Of a DNA stretch of 64,000 nt, positions 51,881-61,483 are shown piece after piece. A program made the position numbers and the translations under genes. The stretch comes from Bacillus sp. CGMCC 1.16541 (GTDB lineage: Bacteria; Bacillota; Bacilli; Bacillales; Bacillaceae_H), in contig NZ_QFRU01000011.1 in assembly GCF_003184905.1 (NCBI RefSeq), forward strand, positions 1 to 64,000, in the 5' to 3' direction. Each line of letters starts with the position of its first letter. Positions within the stretch are counted from its first letter, which is position 1. The notes beneath the pieces were generated by a model. It saw nothing but the letters and a program-made list of their open reading frames with translations, was not told the DNA's origin and did not search any database.

Positions 51881-52286
51881 TTACTAACTTCATCACTACT
51901 GCTTCTCCATCAATGACGAGGCTATCAAATTGGTTATACACCTCTGTTTTCACCTTCATAATCCGTTTCGCCTCTTTCTTTTCTAACACTGTCACTTTCG
52001 CCGTAATGGTGTCACCTATTTTAACCGGTGCCTTAAATGAAAAAGTTTGTGACAGATAAATGGATTCTGGCCCTGGTAACTTCATCCCAAGCACAGTCGA
52101 AATAAAACTTCCTGTCAGCAATCCATGAGCAATTCGCTCTTTAAACATCGTCTGCTCTGCATACTCCGCATCCACATGGACCGGATTAAAGTCACCCGTT
52201 ATACCTGCAAACTGATAAATATCACTCTCACTAATCGTCTTTGAAAATGAAGCGCAATCTCCTACTTGAATATCCTCATATCGCAC
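51867..52286 (-). CDS. MaoC-like (R)-specific enoyl-CoA hydratase
   Basis: A 139-residue hot-dog fold protein. The hydratase motif ITGDFNPVHVDAEYA gives the catalytic Asp and His, followed by AHGLLTGSFIS and GDTITAKVTV. It probably hydrates trans-enoyl-CoA to (R)-3-hydroxyacyl-CoA, as PhaJ does. GTG 52286 is chosen because AGGAGG lies seven bases upstream; the ATG at 52316 is upstream of that site. Confidence 0.85.
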   Translation of the reverse strand: MRYEDIQVGDCASFSKTISESDIYQFAGITGDFNPVHVDAEYAEQTMFKERIAHGLLTGSFISTVLGMKLPGPESIYLSQTFSFKAPVKIGDTITAKVTVLEKKEAKRIMKVKTEVYNQFDSLVIDGEAVVMKLVSKRR

Positions 52287-52464
52287 ATGATTTCCTCCTT
52301 CTTCCTTCCCTACCATATATATCGCTTGACTGTTCCAATTATTCTCTTCTACATAGGTCTAGAAATTAGTTTAAAAGTCCAAGAAACTCATATATAATCG
52401 AGTTTGTGAAACCATTTGTCGCATAACGTTGTACGTTTTAAATAAATTTCAAGGATGTGTAAAC

Positions 52465-54021
52465 ATGAGTGTGTTAACAGTCAAAAACTTAAGCCATGGC
52501 TTCGGTGACCGCGCCATTTTTAACGACGTTTCATTCCGTCTCTTAAAAGGTGAGCACATCGGATTAATTGGAGCAAACGGTGAAGGTAAATCAACCTTTA
52601 TGAATATTATTACAGGTAAGTTAGAACCTGACGCTGGAAAAGTAGAATGGGCCAAAAAAGTACGTGTTGGTTACCTTGATCAGCACACAGTACTTGAAAA
52701 AGGCATGACCATTCGCGACGTGTTAAAAAGTGCGTTTCAGTACTTATTTGACATGGAAGCAGAAATGAACGAGATTTATGAAAAAATGGGTGAAGCCACA
52801 CCTGAAGAACTTGAACAATTACTTGAAGAAGTGGGTGTCCTTCAAGATAGCTTAACAAACAATGATTTCTATATTATTGATGCGAAAGTAGAAGAAATTG
52901 CACGTGGACTTGGCCTTGAAGACATCGGTCTTGAACGTGATGTACACGATTTAAGTGGTGGTCAGCGTACAAAAGTCTTACTCGCAAAGCTCTTACTTGA
53001 AAAGCCAGACATTTTACTACTTGATGAGCCAACCAACTATCTAGATGAGCAGCATATTACGTGGTTAAAGCGTTATTTACAAGAATACGAAAATGCCTTT
53101 GTGTTAATTTCGCATGATATCCCATTCTTAAATAGCGTCATCAACTTAATTTATCATATGGAAAACCAAGAGCTAAATCGTTACGTTGGAGACTATGATG
53201 ACTTTATGAAAGTCTATGAAATGAAAAAGCAACAACTAGAATCTGCTTATAAAAAGCAACAGCAAGAAATTGCTGACTTAAAAGACTTCGTTGCTCGCAA
53301 CAAAGCGCGTGTTTCAACCCGAAACATGGCCATGTCTCGTCAAAAGAAACTCGATAAAATGGATATGATTGAGCTTGCGCATGAAAAGCCAAAGCCAGAA
53401 TTCAACTTCAAAGAAGCTCGAACGTCTAGTAAGTTAATTTTCGAAACAAAAGACTTGGTCATTGGATACGATGAGCCACTATCAAAACCGTTAAACTTAC
53501 GCATGGAACGCGGTCAAAAAATTGCGTTAATGGGCGCAAACGGAATCGGAAAGACGACTCTTTTAAAAAGTATCCTTGGTGAAATTAGCCCCCTCTCTGG
53601 TTCTGTTGAAAAAGGTGATTACCAAGAAATCGGCTACTTCGAGCAAGAAATTAAAAATGCCAACTACAACACATGTATTGATGAAGTATGGAATGAGTTT
53701 CCATCATTCACGCAATACGAAGTGCGCGCAGCTCTTGCGAAATGTGGATTAACAACGAAACACATTGAAAGTAAAGTCGAAGTGTTAAGTGGTGGAGAAA
53801 AAGCAAAAGTACGCCTATGCAAACTCATCAACCGCGAAACAAACATTTTAGTACTCGATGAGCCGACGAACCACTTAGACGTCGATGCAAAAGACGAACT
53901 AAAACGTGCGTTAAAAGCATACAAAGGAAGCATCCTCATCATTTGTCACGAACCTGAATTTTATCAAGATGTGGTGACAGATGTTTGGAACTGCGAGTCA
54001 TGGACAACTAAATTGTTTTAA
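52465..54021 (+). CDS. ABC-F family ATP-binding protein (YkpA/YbiT-like)
   Basis: A 518-residue soluble protein with two ABC domains: Walker A GANGEGKST and GANGIGKTT, signatures LSGGQRTK and LSGGEKAK, Walker B LLLDEPTNYLDE and LVLDEPTNHLD. The charged helical linker (about 240-320, KKQQLESAYKKQQQEIADL) is the P-site tRNA interaction motif of ABC-F factors. No membrane helices. These proteins act on ribosomes. AAGGATG precedes the ATG at 52465; a strong terminator follows. Confidence 0.92.
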   Translation: MSVLTVKNLSHGFGDRAIFNDVSFRLLKGEHIGLIGANGEGKSTFMNIITGKLEPDAGKVEWAKKVRVGYLDQHTVLEKGMTIRDVLKSAFQYLFDMEAEMNEIYEKMGEATPEELEQLLEEVGVLQDSLTNNDFYIIDAKVEEIARGLGLEDIGLERDVHDLSGGQRTKVLLAKLLLEKPDILLLDEPTNYLDEQHITWLKRYLQEYENAFVLISHDIPFLNSVINLIYHMENQELNRYVGDYDDFMKVYEMKKQQLESAYKKQQQEIADLKDFVARNKARVSTRNMAMSRQKKLDKMDMIELAHEKPKPEFNFKEARTSSKLIFETKDLVIGYDEPLSKPLNLRMERGQKIALMGANGIGKTTLLKSILGEISPLSGSVEKGDYQEIGYFEQEIKNANYNTCIDEVWNEFPSFTQYEVRAALAKCGLTTKHIESKVEVLSGGEKAKVRLCKLINRETNILVLDEPTNHLDVDAKDELKRALKAYKGSILIICHEPEFYQDVVTDVWNCESWTTKLF

Positions 54022-54030
54022 ATTGATATT

Positions 54031-54073
54031 AAATCAAGAGGGATGACGGAAGAGCCGTCATCCCTCTTGATTT
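54031..54073 (+). terminator. ABC-F gene terminator
   Basis: AAATCAAGAGGGATGACGG and CCGTCATCCCTCTTGATTT form a perfect 19-bp stem. Confidence 0.92.
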
Positions 54074-54165
54074 AGACCTTTGAGGGAACTTTGTAGAATG
54101 ACTGGATAACCGTTTGTATTGTTGACATAGCGATGGGAGATTACAGCTATTTGTCTTACGGTGGG

Positions 54166-54368
54166 TGGGACATAATGAAATAATTCCTTCTCAAAAACGA
54201 ACAATGACGTTTCTATAATTGTTAGGTTGCAACAACAAGTTCATTCCATTGCGCTCCATTCCACTATTCTTTTAAACTTGTTTCTTTAATCAAAAAACAT
54301 CTGAATTATCAAGAGTATATAACTCAAAATAGTTCGGATATCTTATCAACTGAAACACTTATGTACCA
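54166..54368. mobile_element. MITE-like element, internally deleted (copy 3)
   Basis: Ends TGGGACATAA and TTATGTACCA (one change). It matches the outer parts of the 300-bp copies, but the central GC-rich segment is missing. The join falls at CGCTCCA, which flanks that segment as a direct repeat in the full copies. Confidence 0.75.
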
Positions 54369-54400
54369 GTCTCTTTTTATGTGTTACTCGTTTTTCTATT

Positions 54401-54868
54401 CTAATTAAACTTCTTCATCATATTGACACTGGTAACTTCAAAGCCTAGTCGTTCGTAGAGTCGTTTTGCGCCTGTGTTGTGAGCGAAAACGTGTAAACCA
54501 AATGATTTTACACCTTTTTCTTTTAACCACTTCTCGGCTTCTTTTAACGCAGCTGTTCCAAATCCTTTTCCTTGCTTGTTTTCATCAATAAAGATATTGT
54601 ACAAAAATGAACTGTGATTTTCTTCATTAATATAAAGCCATACGTTTCCAATAACCTGTTCTTGTCCTTCTACTAAAAACACATAATGACTGGGCGTATG
54701 AATTCCTTCTGAAAGTAGCTCCTCAATTTGCTTACTCCCTCTTTCAAACGCTTCTTCAAACGATATGTTGCGACTTTTTGCAACATTATGAGCGTAACGT
54801 ACTTTTTCTTCTTCTAAAAATTGATTAAACTCCTTTTCATTTACTAACCGAAGTGTCACTTCACTCAT
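54401..54868 (-). CDS. GNAT family N-acetyltransferase
   Basis: A 155-residue GNAT protein with strand-helix order typical of the fold. The acetyl-CoA loop is NKQGKGFGTAAL near 100-111 (Q/RxxGxG/A), followed by FGLHVFAHNTGAKRLYERLGFEV. Substrate unknown. ATG 54868 follows GAGGGG. Monocistronic. Confidence 0.88.
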   Translation of the reverse strand: MSEVTLRLVNEKEFNQFLEEEKVRYAHNVAKSRNISFEEAFERGSKQIEELLSEGIHTPSHYVFLVEGQEQVIGNVWLYINEENHSSFLYNIFIDENKQGKGFGTAALKEAEKWLKEKGVKSFGLHVFAHNTGAKRLYERLGFEVTSVNMMKKFN

Positions 54869-55063
54869 CGAACCCCTCTTTTCTCTCAATAAAAATACTA
54901 CTTTCCCTTATCATATTAGTTCTCCTACCCTACCACATAAGGAATTCGACAATACATTCAACTATCCTTGTCGAATTTTCTTGAATGATTATACGAATTA
55001 ACTGTTTAAAAAATCTAAATATTTTGTATAATTTAAGAGAAAGCTAACAAAGGGGGAAAATGT

Positions 55064-56647
55064 ATGCTAAGAGATGAACTTATTGCTCCAGATCTGTACA
55101 ATCTTGTAAGTGAGGTAGAAAAATTCGCACAAGACCCGACAAAGCTAGCACTTCAATGGGAGAACGAAGAAGGAGAAAAGCAAGAGATTACATATGCTCA
55201 CCTTCTCGAAAAAGCGAATCGTTTTGGAAGCGCTTTATTATCAAAAGGGTTAACAATTGGTGATAAAGTGTTAGTCATGATTCCTCGCTTAATTGATGCA
55301 TATGCCGTTTATTTAGGCGCTTTAAAAGCGGGGCTTGTGGTCATTCCGAGCTCTGAGATGCTACGTACAAAAGATTTACAATATCGTGTGACACATGGGG
55401 ATGTGAAGGGATTAGTTGTTTTTGCACCGTACGTAGAAGAATTCAAAGGCCTTAATGAGTACGATGAATTACAAAAATTTATCGTAGATGGTACACAAGA
55501 TGAGTGGTATTCACTAGAAGAGGAAGCAGTCAAACAATCTGGTGAACTTCCACTAGCAGATACAAAGCGTGATAGTCATGCATTCCTTTCCTATACATCT
55601 GGTACAACAGGCAATCCAAAAGGTGTTGTACATACACATGGATGGGCATACGCACATTTACGCACTGCTGCTCAACACTGGCTCGCAATTAATGAAGGCG
55701 ATAAAGTATGGGCAACAGCTGGACCTGGTTGGCAAAAGTGGATTTGGAGTCCGTTCTTATCGGTTTTAGGTAGCGGGGCGACTGGCTATGTTTATCAGGG
55801 TAAATTTGAACCAAAGAAATATTTACAACTTCTACAAGACTATCAAATAAACGTACTGTGTTGTACACCAACTGAATACCGCTTAATGGCGAAAGTAGAT
55901 GGTCTTCACCACTATTCACTAACAGCTCTTCACAGCGCTGTTTCTGCAGGTGAGCCGTTAAACCGTGAAGTCATCGACACATTCCAAAAACACTTTAACG
56001 TGGAAGTGCGCGATGGCTACGGCCAAACGGAAAACACACTTCTTGTTGGTGTGTTAAAAGGAATGGAAATTAAGCCTGGATCAATGGGGAAACCAACACC
56101 AGGAAACCAAGTTGAAGTTATTAACGATGACGGCGACGTATGTCCAATTGGCGAAGTAGGTGATATTGCCGTTCACGTATCAACACCTGCTTTATTCAAA
56201 GAATACTATAAAGATGCCGAGCGTACAGCGATGCAGTTTAGAGGCGATTACTACATTACTGGTGACCGCGCTCGTAAAGATGAAGACGGCTATTTCTGGT
56301 TTGAAGGTCGACGTGATGATATTATCATTAGTTCTGGCTACACAATCGGGCCATTTGAAGTAGAAGATGCACTTGTGAAACATCCTTTCGTAAAAGAATG
56401 TGCAGTTGTCGCAAGCCCTGATGAAATTCGTGGTAGCATCGTCAAAGCGTTCGTCGTACTTCAAGATGACATCGACGAAAACGATGCGCAGTTAATTCCT
56501 ACTTTACAAGAACACGTAAAAGAATTAACCGCTCCATACAAGTATCCACGTAAAATCGAATTCGTCAAAGATTTACCGAAAACAACATCAGGCAAGATTC
56601 GCCGCATCGAATTGCGCCAAAATGAACTCGCAAAAGCAAATGTATAA
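55064..56647 (+). CDS. mbcS: Acyl-CoA synthetase MbcS-like
   Basis: A 527-residue adenylate-forming enzyme. Core motifs: SYTSGTTGNPKG (about 176-187), DGYGQTE, YYITGDRARKDEDGYFWFEGRRDDIIISSGYTIGP (split as YITGDRA and GRRDDIIISSG) and the C-terminal PKTTSGKIRR with the catalytic Lys. It resembles B. subtilis MbcS (YtcI), which activates branched-chain or short fatty acids. AAGGGGG precedes the ATG; TATAAT at 55027-55032 is a probable -10. Confidence 0.88.
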   Translation: MLRDELIAPDLYNLVSEVEKFAQDPTKLALQWENEEGEKQEITYAHLLEKANRFGSALLSKGLTIGDKVLVMIPRLIDAYAVYLGALKAGLVVIPSSEMLRTKDLQYRVTHGDVKGLVVFAPYVEEFKGLNEYDELQKFIVDGTQDEWYSLEEEAVKQSGELPLADTKRDSHAFLSYTSGTTGNPKGVVHTHGWAYAHLRTAAQHWLAINEGDKVWATAGPGWQKWIWSPFLSVLGSGATGYVYQGKFEPKKYLQLLQDYQINVLCCTPTEYRLMAKVDGLHHYSLTALHSAVSAGEPLNREVIDTFQKHFNVEVRDGYGQTENTLLVGVLKGMEIKPGSMGKPTPGNQVEVINDDGDVCPIGEVGDIAVHVSTPALFKEYYKDAERTAMQFRGDYYITGDRARKDEDGYFWFEGRRDDIIISSGYTIGPFEVEDALVKHPFVKECAVVASPDEIRGSIVKAFVVLQDDIDENDAQLIPTLQEHVKELTAPYKYPRKIEFVKDLPKTTSGKIRRIELRQNELAKANV

Positions 56648-56731
56648 ACTATTTGTCTATGAAACATAAAAGACATGTATAAACAATTAAAAAGGGGCAA
56701 TACTATAAATGTATTCCCCCTTAGTTGAATG

Positions 56732-56766
56732 GGAGCTGATTCGGAGTCAGCTCCTTCTTTTTTTGT
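56732..56766 (+). terminator. mbcS terminator
   Basis: GGAGCTGA and TCAGCTCC pair around TTCGGAG-type loop sequence, followed by a T-rich tract. Confidence 0.85.
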
Positions 56767-56807
56767 TCTATCTGTCCATTTTCTTTTGAACGAATGAGTA
56801 GTGGGTC

Positions 56808-56938
56808 ATGGTTCTTTTCCGCTCTAGGTTGCTCGCTTTCCGCGGGGCGTGCGGTAAGCCTCCTATTTGTAAGCTCTTGTTTGGTCTCACCTGTCTCGGC
56901 TCCCGCAGGAGTCTCGCACCTTCTGCTCCAATGAACCA
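56808..56938. repeat. Dispersed intergenic repeat, family 2 (copy 2)
   Basis: Contains GGTTGCTCGCTTTCCGCGG and GGTCTCACCTGTC. It is the reverse complement of the copy at 29175-29310 with scattered changes. Non-coding. It fills most of the gap between mbcS and helD. Confidence 0.8.
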
Positions 56939-56980
56939 CAAACAAGTTTCAACAATCTACTCTCTTTTAGAAAGGACGGT

Positions 56981-59260
56981 TTAGTCATACAATTCCCCGT
57001 CAATCCGGTCTAGCAGCAAGTCCTCTTCTCTCTTCCCGTATAAAACAAGTCGGTGCAACGGCCTTGTCATGGATACATATAGAAGCTTAATATCAATCTC
57101 ATTGTCTTCATACACTTCATCTACTAAACAAATGATGACCGCATCAAACTCTAACCCTTTTGATAGATGCGAACTCACAATGACTACCGCTTCTTTATTA
57201 ATCTCTTCATTTTCTTTTAACAGTTGAACATTTTTCGTTGAATAGCGCTTAAACCACTGTGCCATCTTCTTACATTCTCGATTTGTCTTATTAATAATCG
57301 CAATTGTTTGATGCCCTTCTTCATATAATTGTTCAATCGTACGTTCTAGCGATGCAATGGAATCGTTCGCCTCTTCACTCATTAGCTGAAACCTCGGTTT
57401 TAATCCGTGACGAACAACGGGTTCAACGGTCGGCAATTGTAAATTTAACAACTGCAACACACCATTCGCTGTATTCATAATTTCAACCGTCGTACGATAG
57501 CTTTTTTGTAGTGTTTTATACGTGGCTCTCGGTAAGATCTCGCGTTGCACAATCCTCCAATCTTGAATACCTCGATACGAATGAATACCTTGCGCTAAGT
57601 CACCAACAATTGTAAACATATCCGTCTGCAGCGTGCTTTTTAACGCATATAGTTGAAAATAACTATAATCTTGCGCTTCATCCACTACCACATTTTTTAC
57701 TTGTAGCTCTTCTTTAATGCCATAAAGTTTCCCTTGCAAGTACAATAAAGGGGCTAAATCTTCTACTTCATACATCTTTTCTTCGTGCAGTTCCGTTTGA
57801 TACTGACAAAAAAATGCGACTTGCTCATTCGTCAGTACGTCACCCGCGTACTTTTTCATAAGTTTTTCACTCGTCACAAGCTGCTTATAATAGTAGAACA
57901 CATCATGATGAGGAAGCTTTTTTATGTAGGCGGTCACTGCTGTTTTCACACCGGATTGAATGTTCTTTAACGCTTCTTCCTTTTTATCTAACGCTTTCGA
58001 CACATAAGCTTTCCGCTGAGGGGATTCATCATATTGAAACAGTGCTTTTTCAAGTTTTTGATCGTAAAAAGCAGTCACTCGCTTGATCATCTCTTTCTTT
58101 TCTGTGCGTACATAATTTTGAAGCACTCGCTTCACCTTATCAATCCGCTTGTAATAAGGTAAATACGCATATTCTTCACACAGCAAATGATGAATCTTCT
58201 TTGCTTTGTATAAACGAAAGTTCGCCACGAAAAAGTCGTCTTTCGGTAGCAATGTTTGTAAAACATCCTCTAAATAACGGTCAACCATATCACGGAACGG
58301 AAGTGATCCTTTAAACGAAGAAAGCCACTGCATTTGATTCGGATTTTCATACTCTTTATTTAAGAATGCCAGCAGCTTTTCATCTGAATGCTTTAGTTTC
58401 ACAGGTTTACCTAAACACTTTTTCACATAATCAACAAACGTCGTCTGCAGAATATTGTCCACACCAAGCTCCGGCAACACGTCTGAAATGTAATCAATAA
58501 ACAGACGGTTCGGTGCGAGTACCATGAGTTGCTGCGGAAGAAAGTGCTCGGCGTATGTATAAATAAAATATGAAATCCTGTGAAGTGCAATGGTCGTCTT
58601 TCCACTCCCTGCTGCTCCTTGCACGATAATTGGTTTGTTTAAATCTGCACGAATGATGCTGTTTTGTTCTTCTTGAATTGTCGACACAATATCGGTTAAT
58701 CGGTTACTTGCATTACCAGATAGCGATTGCTGTAACAGTTCATCTGTTGTCGTGAGGTCTACATCGCGAATCTCTTCTAGCTGTCCATCTTCAATAATAA
58801 ATTGACGCTTTAGTGAAAGATGACCCTTGTATTCATCGCCTTCTGCCTCATACGCTACATCACCTAATCGACCATCATAGTACAGATTCGCAATCGGAGA
58901 GCGCCAATCTACAATAATTGGCTTTTGTGTTTCTTTATCAAAAAGGGACACTTTCCCGAAATATAGTTCTTCTTTTTCACCTGTCTCATCACGACGAAAA
59001 TCGATTCGCGCAAAATAGGGTTTGTTTCGAAATCTCTTTAACTTTTTCACTTCGTCACTCGTTCTTTTTAAAAGGTTTGAGTTCGTTAACATGTTCATGT
59101 AACTAAAACTACTATCTTTAAAATCAATGCCATCTAGTGCTTGTTTTAAATGTTGTTTAAACTGATCTTCACTTGACTCTGACGCTTGAATGACAATCTC
59201 CATGTACTGCTTCGCAAACGTTAACCATTCATTCTCTGTTTCATAATCTGGGTGTTTCAT
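56981..59260 (-). CDS. helD: RNA polymerase recycling motor HelD
   Basis: A 759-residue UvrD/Rep-like ATPase. The N-terminal coiled arm precedes DFRRDETGEKEELYFGK and VDWRSPIANLYYDG, conserved in HelD. Walker A is GAAGSGKTT near 216-224; VVDEAQDYS is motif II; SSHLSKGLEFDAV and LLYVSMTRPLHRLVLYG are motifs V and VI. HelD frees stalled RNA polymerase from nucleic acid. ATG 59260 is preferred over one nine bases upstream because of spacing to GAAGGG. Leftward and monocistronic. Confidence 0.92.
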   Translation of the reverse strand: MKHPDYETENEWLTFAKQYMEIVIQASESSEDQFKQHLKQALDGIDFKDSSFSYMNMLTNSNLLKRTSDEVKKLKRFRNKPYFARIDFRRDETGEKEELYFGKVSLFDKETQKPIIVDWRSPIANLYYDGRLGDVAYEAEGDEYKGHLSLKRQFIIEDGQLEEIRDVDLTTTDELLQQSLSGNASNRLTDIVSTIQEEQNSIIRADLNKPIIVQGAAGSGKTTIALHRISYFIYTYAEHFLPQQLMVLAPNRLFIDYISDVLPELGVDNILQTTFVDYVKKCLGKPVKLKHSDEKLLAFLNKEYENPNQMQWLSSFKGSLPFRDMVDRYLEDVLQTLLPKDDFFVANFRLYKAKKIHHLLCEEYAYLPYYKRIDKVKRVLQNYVRTEKKEMIKRVTAFYDQKLEKALFQYDESPQRKAYVSKALDKKEEALKNIQSGVKTAVTAYIKKLPHHDVFYYYKQLVTSEKLMKKYAGDVLTNEQVAFFCQYQTELHEEKMYEVEDLAPLLYLQGKLYGIKEELQVKNVVVDEAQDYSYFQLYALKSTLQTDMFTIVGDLAQGIHSYRGIQDWRIVQREILPRATYKTLQKSYRTTVEIMNTANGVLQLLNLQLPTVEPVVRHGLKPRFQLMSEEANDSIASLERTIEQLYEEGHQTIAIINKTNRECKKMAQWFKRYSTKNVQLLKENEEINKEAVVIVSSHLSKGLEFDAVIICLVDEVYEDNEIDIKLLYVSMTRPLHRLVLYGKREEDLLLDRIDGELYD

Positions 59261-59530
59261 CGCAACCATCCCTTCACCCCTTCATAATCTAGACAGAAAA
59301 AAACATGAATGCGTAACCGTCATTCATGGCTCTTGCGTCTTTTGTTCATGTATATCTAGTATAGCCGATGTTCCTTTAAATGGAAAACAAATAAAGCGTT
59401 TAAGACGAAAAATAGAGGAAAAAAACGTACTATGAACTTATTTAAAAAAGTTTAATATAACGTGCAAACTTTTATCTTACATTATTTAAACCTGCTCACA
59501 TGCCATCACTTTTAAACAGGAGGCGTCATC

Positions 59531-60010
59531 ATGTTCAATGCAGAAGATTTACAAACATTTTTCTGGGGTTTCTTTCTTATTTTACCGATTGTCTCCCTGA
59601 TCCACCAAACTGGACACATGGCTTTTGCTGCTTTATTCGGTGGAAACATCTCTCTCACACTAGGACGAGGTAGCACACTCGTTAAACTTGGTCCACTAGA
59701 AGTAAAAAAGATTTACTTTCTCGACTCATTTTGCAATTACTCTAACCTAAAGGTGAACACACGCTTTACCCATGCATGCATCTATGCAGGGGGCTCCATT
59801 TTTAACATGATGTCTGTATTCATTATCAACATGCTCATTATGCATGATATTCTAGCGCCGCATTTGTTTTTTTATCAGTTTGGCTATTTTTCCTTTTACT
59901 TTGCTTTCTTTTCGCTCTTACCTGTTCAATATTCTGACAAGCATATGAGCGATGGAAAAGCGATTTACACCGTGCTTCGTTACGGAAAGCCCTGTGATGT
60001 CGTTGAATAA
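59531..60010 (+). CDS. Membrane protein resembling site-2 protease (M50), catalytic Glu replaced
   Basis: A 159-residue membrane protein with about three to four helices. The first helix holds H25-Q26-T27-G28-H29 followed by MAFAALFGG, where M50 proteases have HExGH and a similar Ala/Gly-rich tail. A later SDGK (D141) matches the third metal ligand region. Gln in place of Glu predicts loss of proteolysis while metal binding remains possible. AGGAGG precedes the ATG. Function unknown. Confidence 0.65.
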   Translation: MFNAEDLQTFFWGFFLILPIVSLIHQTGHMAFAALFGGNISLTLGRGSTLVKLGPLEVKKIYFLDSFCNYSNLKVNTRFTHACIYAGGSIFNMMSVFIINMLIMHDILAPHLFFYQFGYFSFYFAFFSLLPVQYSDKHMSDGKAIYTVLRYGKPCDVVE

Positions 60011-60018
60011 GAAGTTTA

Positions 60019-60057
60019 ACAAGGCCAATCGATAAATTCGACTGACCTTGTTTTTTT
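60019..60057. terminator. Bidirectional terminator
   Basis: AACAAGGCCAATCGA pairs with TCGACTGACCTTGTT (G-U pairs), followed by T residues. Confidence 0.85.
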
Positions 60058-61483
60058 ATGCCTTCACTAAGTAAGCTTGTTTCGGATGATTTGGCTGATC
60101 AGGATATTTCAACGACACTCTTCCTTCATCTAATAACTTCGCAAGATAATTGTTTCGTAAACCATCAGGCGTTCTCGCGACTAAATCCGCTAACTCTTTT
60201 AACATGAGTGGCTTTTGCTCACAAAGCCGCACTAAGATGTCTTCCATCATACTGGGCTTTAATCGCTTTTTCTCACGAGCCAATTGAGCAGTCTTCCAAA
60301 GTACCTCATCAACGGAGGAATGATCTTCTATTATGTCGGTTTTTAATGAATCCTTCTGTTTGTTTTCTTCTTCTAAATAACCCTTACTATTATAGGAGTT
60401 ATGTTTTTTATTATCGGAGTTAACCTCATTATTATAGGAGTAATTCTGTTTTTTATAGGGATTTTCATCGTTATTATATAAGTTAACTTCATCAATAGCG
60501 GACTTAATTTGGTTATTATAGGACTTATTATTGTTGTTACTGGAGTAAACCTCATTATTATAGGAGTCTTCACTTTTATTAACGGAGTTCTGTTCGACAT
60601 AAATCTCTGTCTTTTTTTGATTAAAATCGACAGTGTCGACATTATTTCCCATGTCTGTAATGGCGATTTCTTCGAGAGTGTCTTTCCAAAAACGATGGTG
60701 TTGTCCTTCTTGAGAAGACACGATAGGTAGCTCTAGTTGTGTACGTTGCATTTGTGAATCTTGAATAAGTTCCGGTTGAGTATCATGATTATGTGTATAA
60801 GTTGTGGATATTATTTTCAAACCAGAACCTGCACGCTTACAAAGATGAATAAAGCCGAACAATTTAAATAAAATAGGGTTTCGTAAGTTACTAATGGTCG
60901 CTTCAAATGCTTGATCGTGATTAATCCGTAAAAGACCTGGATTAGAGAAGCGATACGCTGCTGAGTTCTTTTCAATCACAACGCCACCTTCTCCATTGTA
61001 ATCACAATGAACAATTGCATTCATAAGTGCTTCATGAAAAGAGGAAGCGATTGATCCATTCTCGTCCATTTGTTCACGTTCATGCGCCATGACACGAAAA
61101 TAAAAATCATACACATTGCCAGACCACGTTCCATCTTGAGAAGTAAACCGCGTCGTCCACTCGTCTTGTTCGGAATCCGAACACTCTCGGTACTCTAAAA
61201 AGTATTGTGGTAACACTTCTGTAATCACTCTTTCTTCACTAAACATGAGTAATCCAGCCAGTGTTAGCCCTTCTTTACTAGTATTACGCACCTTCCCCCA
61301 CGCCCCTATTTTATAAAGAAACTCTTTCGTCTCTAGTCCGTTCCAAGGGTGGTTAGGTTTATCCGCTGCAAATCGCCCACGGTAACTACTTACCGTTTCA
61401 AAATTAAGCTCATTTAACCCATAATGCTCTAATATTACATTGTCCTGTAATGCAGATGATACATCTATTTCGTATTTATCCAA
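60056..61483 (-). CDS. AlbA/Schlafen-class ATP-binding regulator lacking the AlbA domain
   Basis: A 475-residue protein. Residues 1-100 correspond to the middle of AlbA_2-type regulators (FAADKPNHPWNGLETKEFL, GLTLAGLLMF). The HATPase_c_4 part has SFHEALMNAIVHCDY (N box), FSNPG and RAGSGLKII. Then comes an Asn/Tyr/Ser-rich low-complexity region (about 290-372), then a winged helix (PLMLKELADLVARTPDGLRNNYLAKLL). The N-terminal AlbA domain of homologues is absent. The start is a TTG with GAGGGAG upstream, so the short form seems genuine rather than a frame broken here. Confidence 0.78.
   Translation of the reverse strand: MDKYEIDVSSALQDNVILEHYGLNELNFETVSSYRGRFAADKPNHPWNGLETKEFLYKIGAWGKVRNTSKEGLTLAGLLMFSEERVITEVLPQYFLEYRECSDSEQDEWTTRFTSQDGTWSGNVYDFYFRVMAHEREQMDENGSIASSFHEALMNAIVHCDYNGEGGVVIEKNSAAYRFSNPGLLRINHDQAFEATISNLRNPILFKLFGFIHLCKRAGSGLKIISTTYTHNHDTQPELIQDSQMQRTQLELPIVSSQEGQHHRFWKDTLEEIAITDMGNNVDTVDFNQKKTEIYVEQNSVNKSEDSYNNEVYSSNNNNKSYNNQIKSAIDEVNLYNNDENPYKKQNYSYNNEVNSDNKKHNSYNSKGYLEEENKQKDSLKTDIIEDHSSVDEVLWKTAQLAREKKRLKPSMMEDILVRLCEQKPLMLKELADLVARTPDGLRNNYLAKLLDEGRVSLKYPDQPNHPKQAYLVKA
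60385..60600. repeat. Degenerate 24-bp coding minisatellite
   Basis: Within the regulator gene, units around TTATTATAGGAGT recur about every 24 bases on the plus strand, encoding eight-residue blocks on the minus strand such as SYNNEV. About nine degenerate copies are visible. It corresponds to the low-complexity linker. Confidence 0.7.

Noticed and set aside
60373-60642. 89-codon leftward frame rich in Ile/Thr/Pro with 8-residue periodicity
   Set aside because: It is another reading frame of the 24-bp minisatellite inside the regulator gene.
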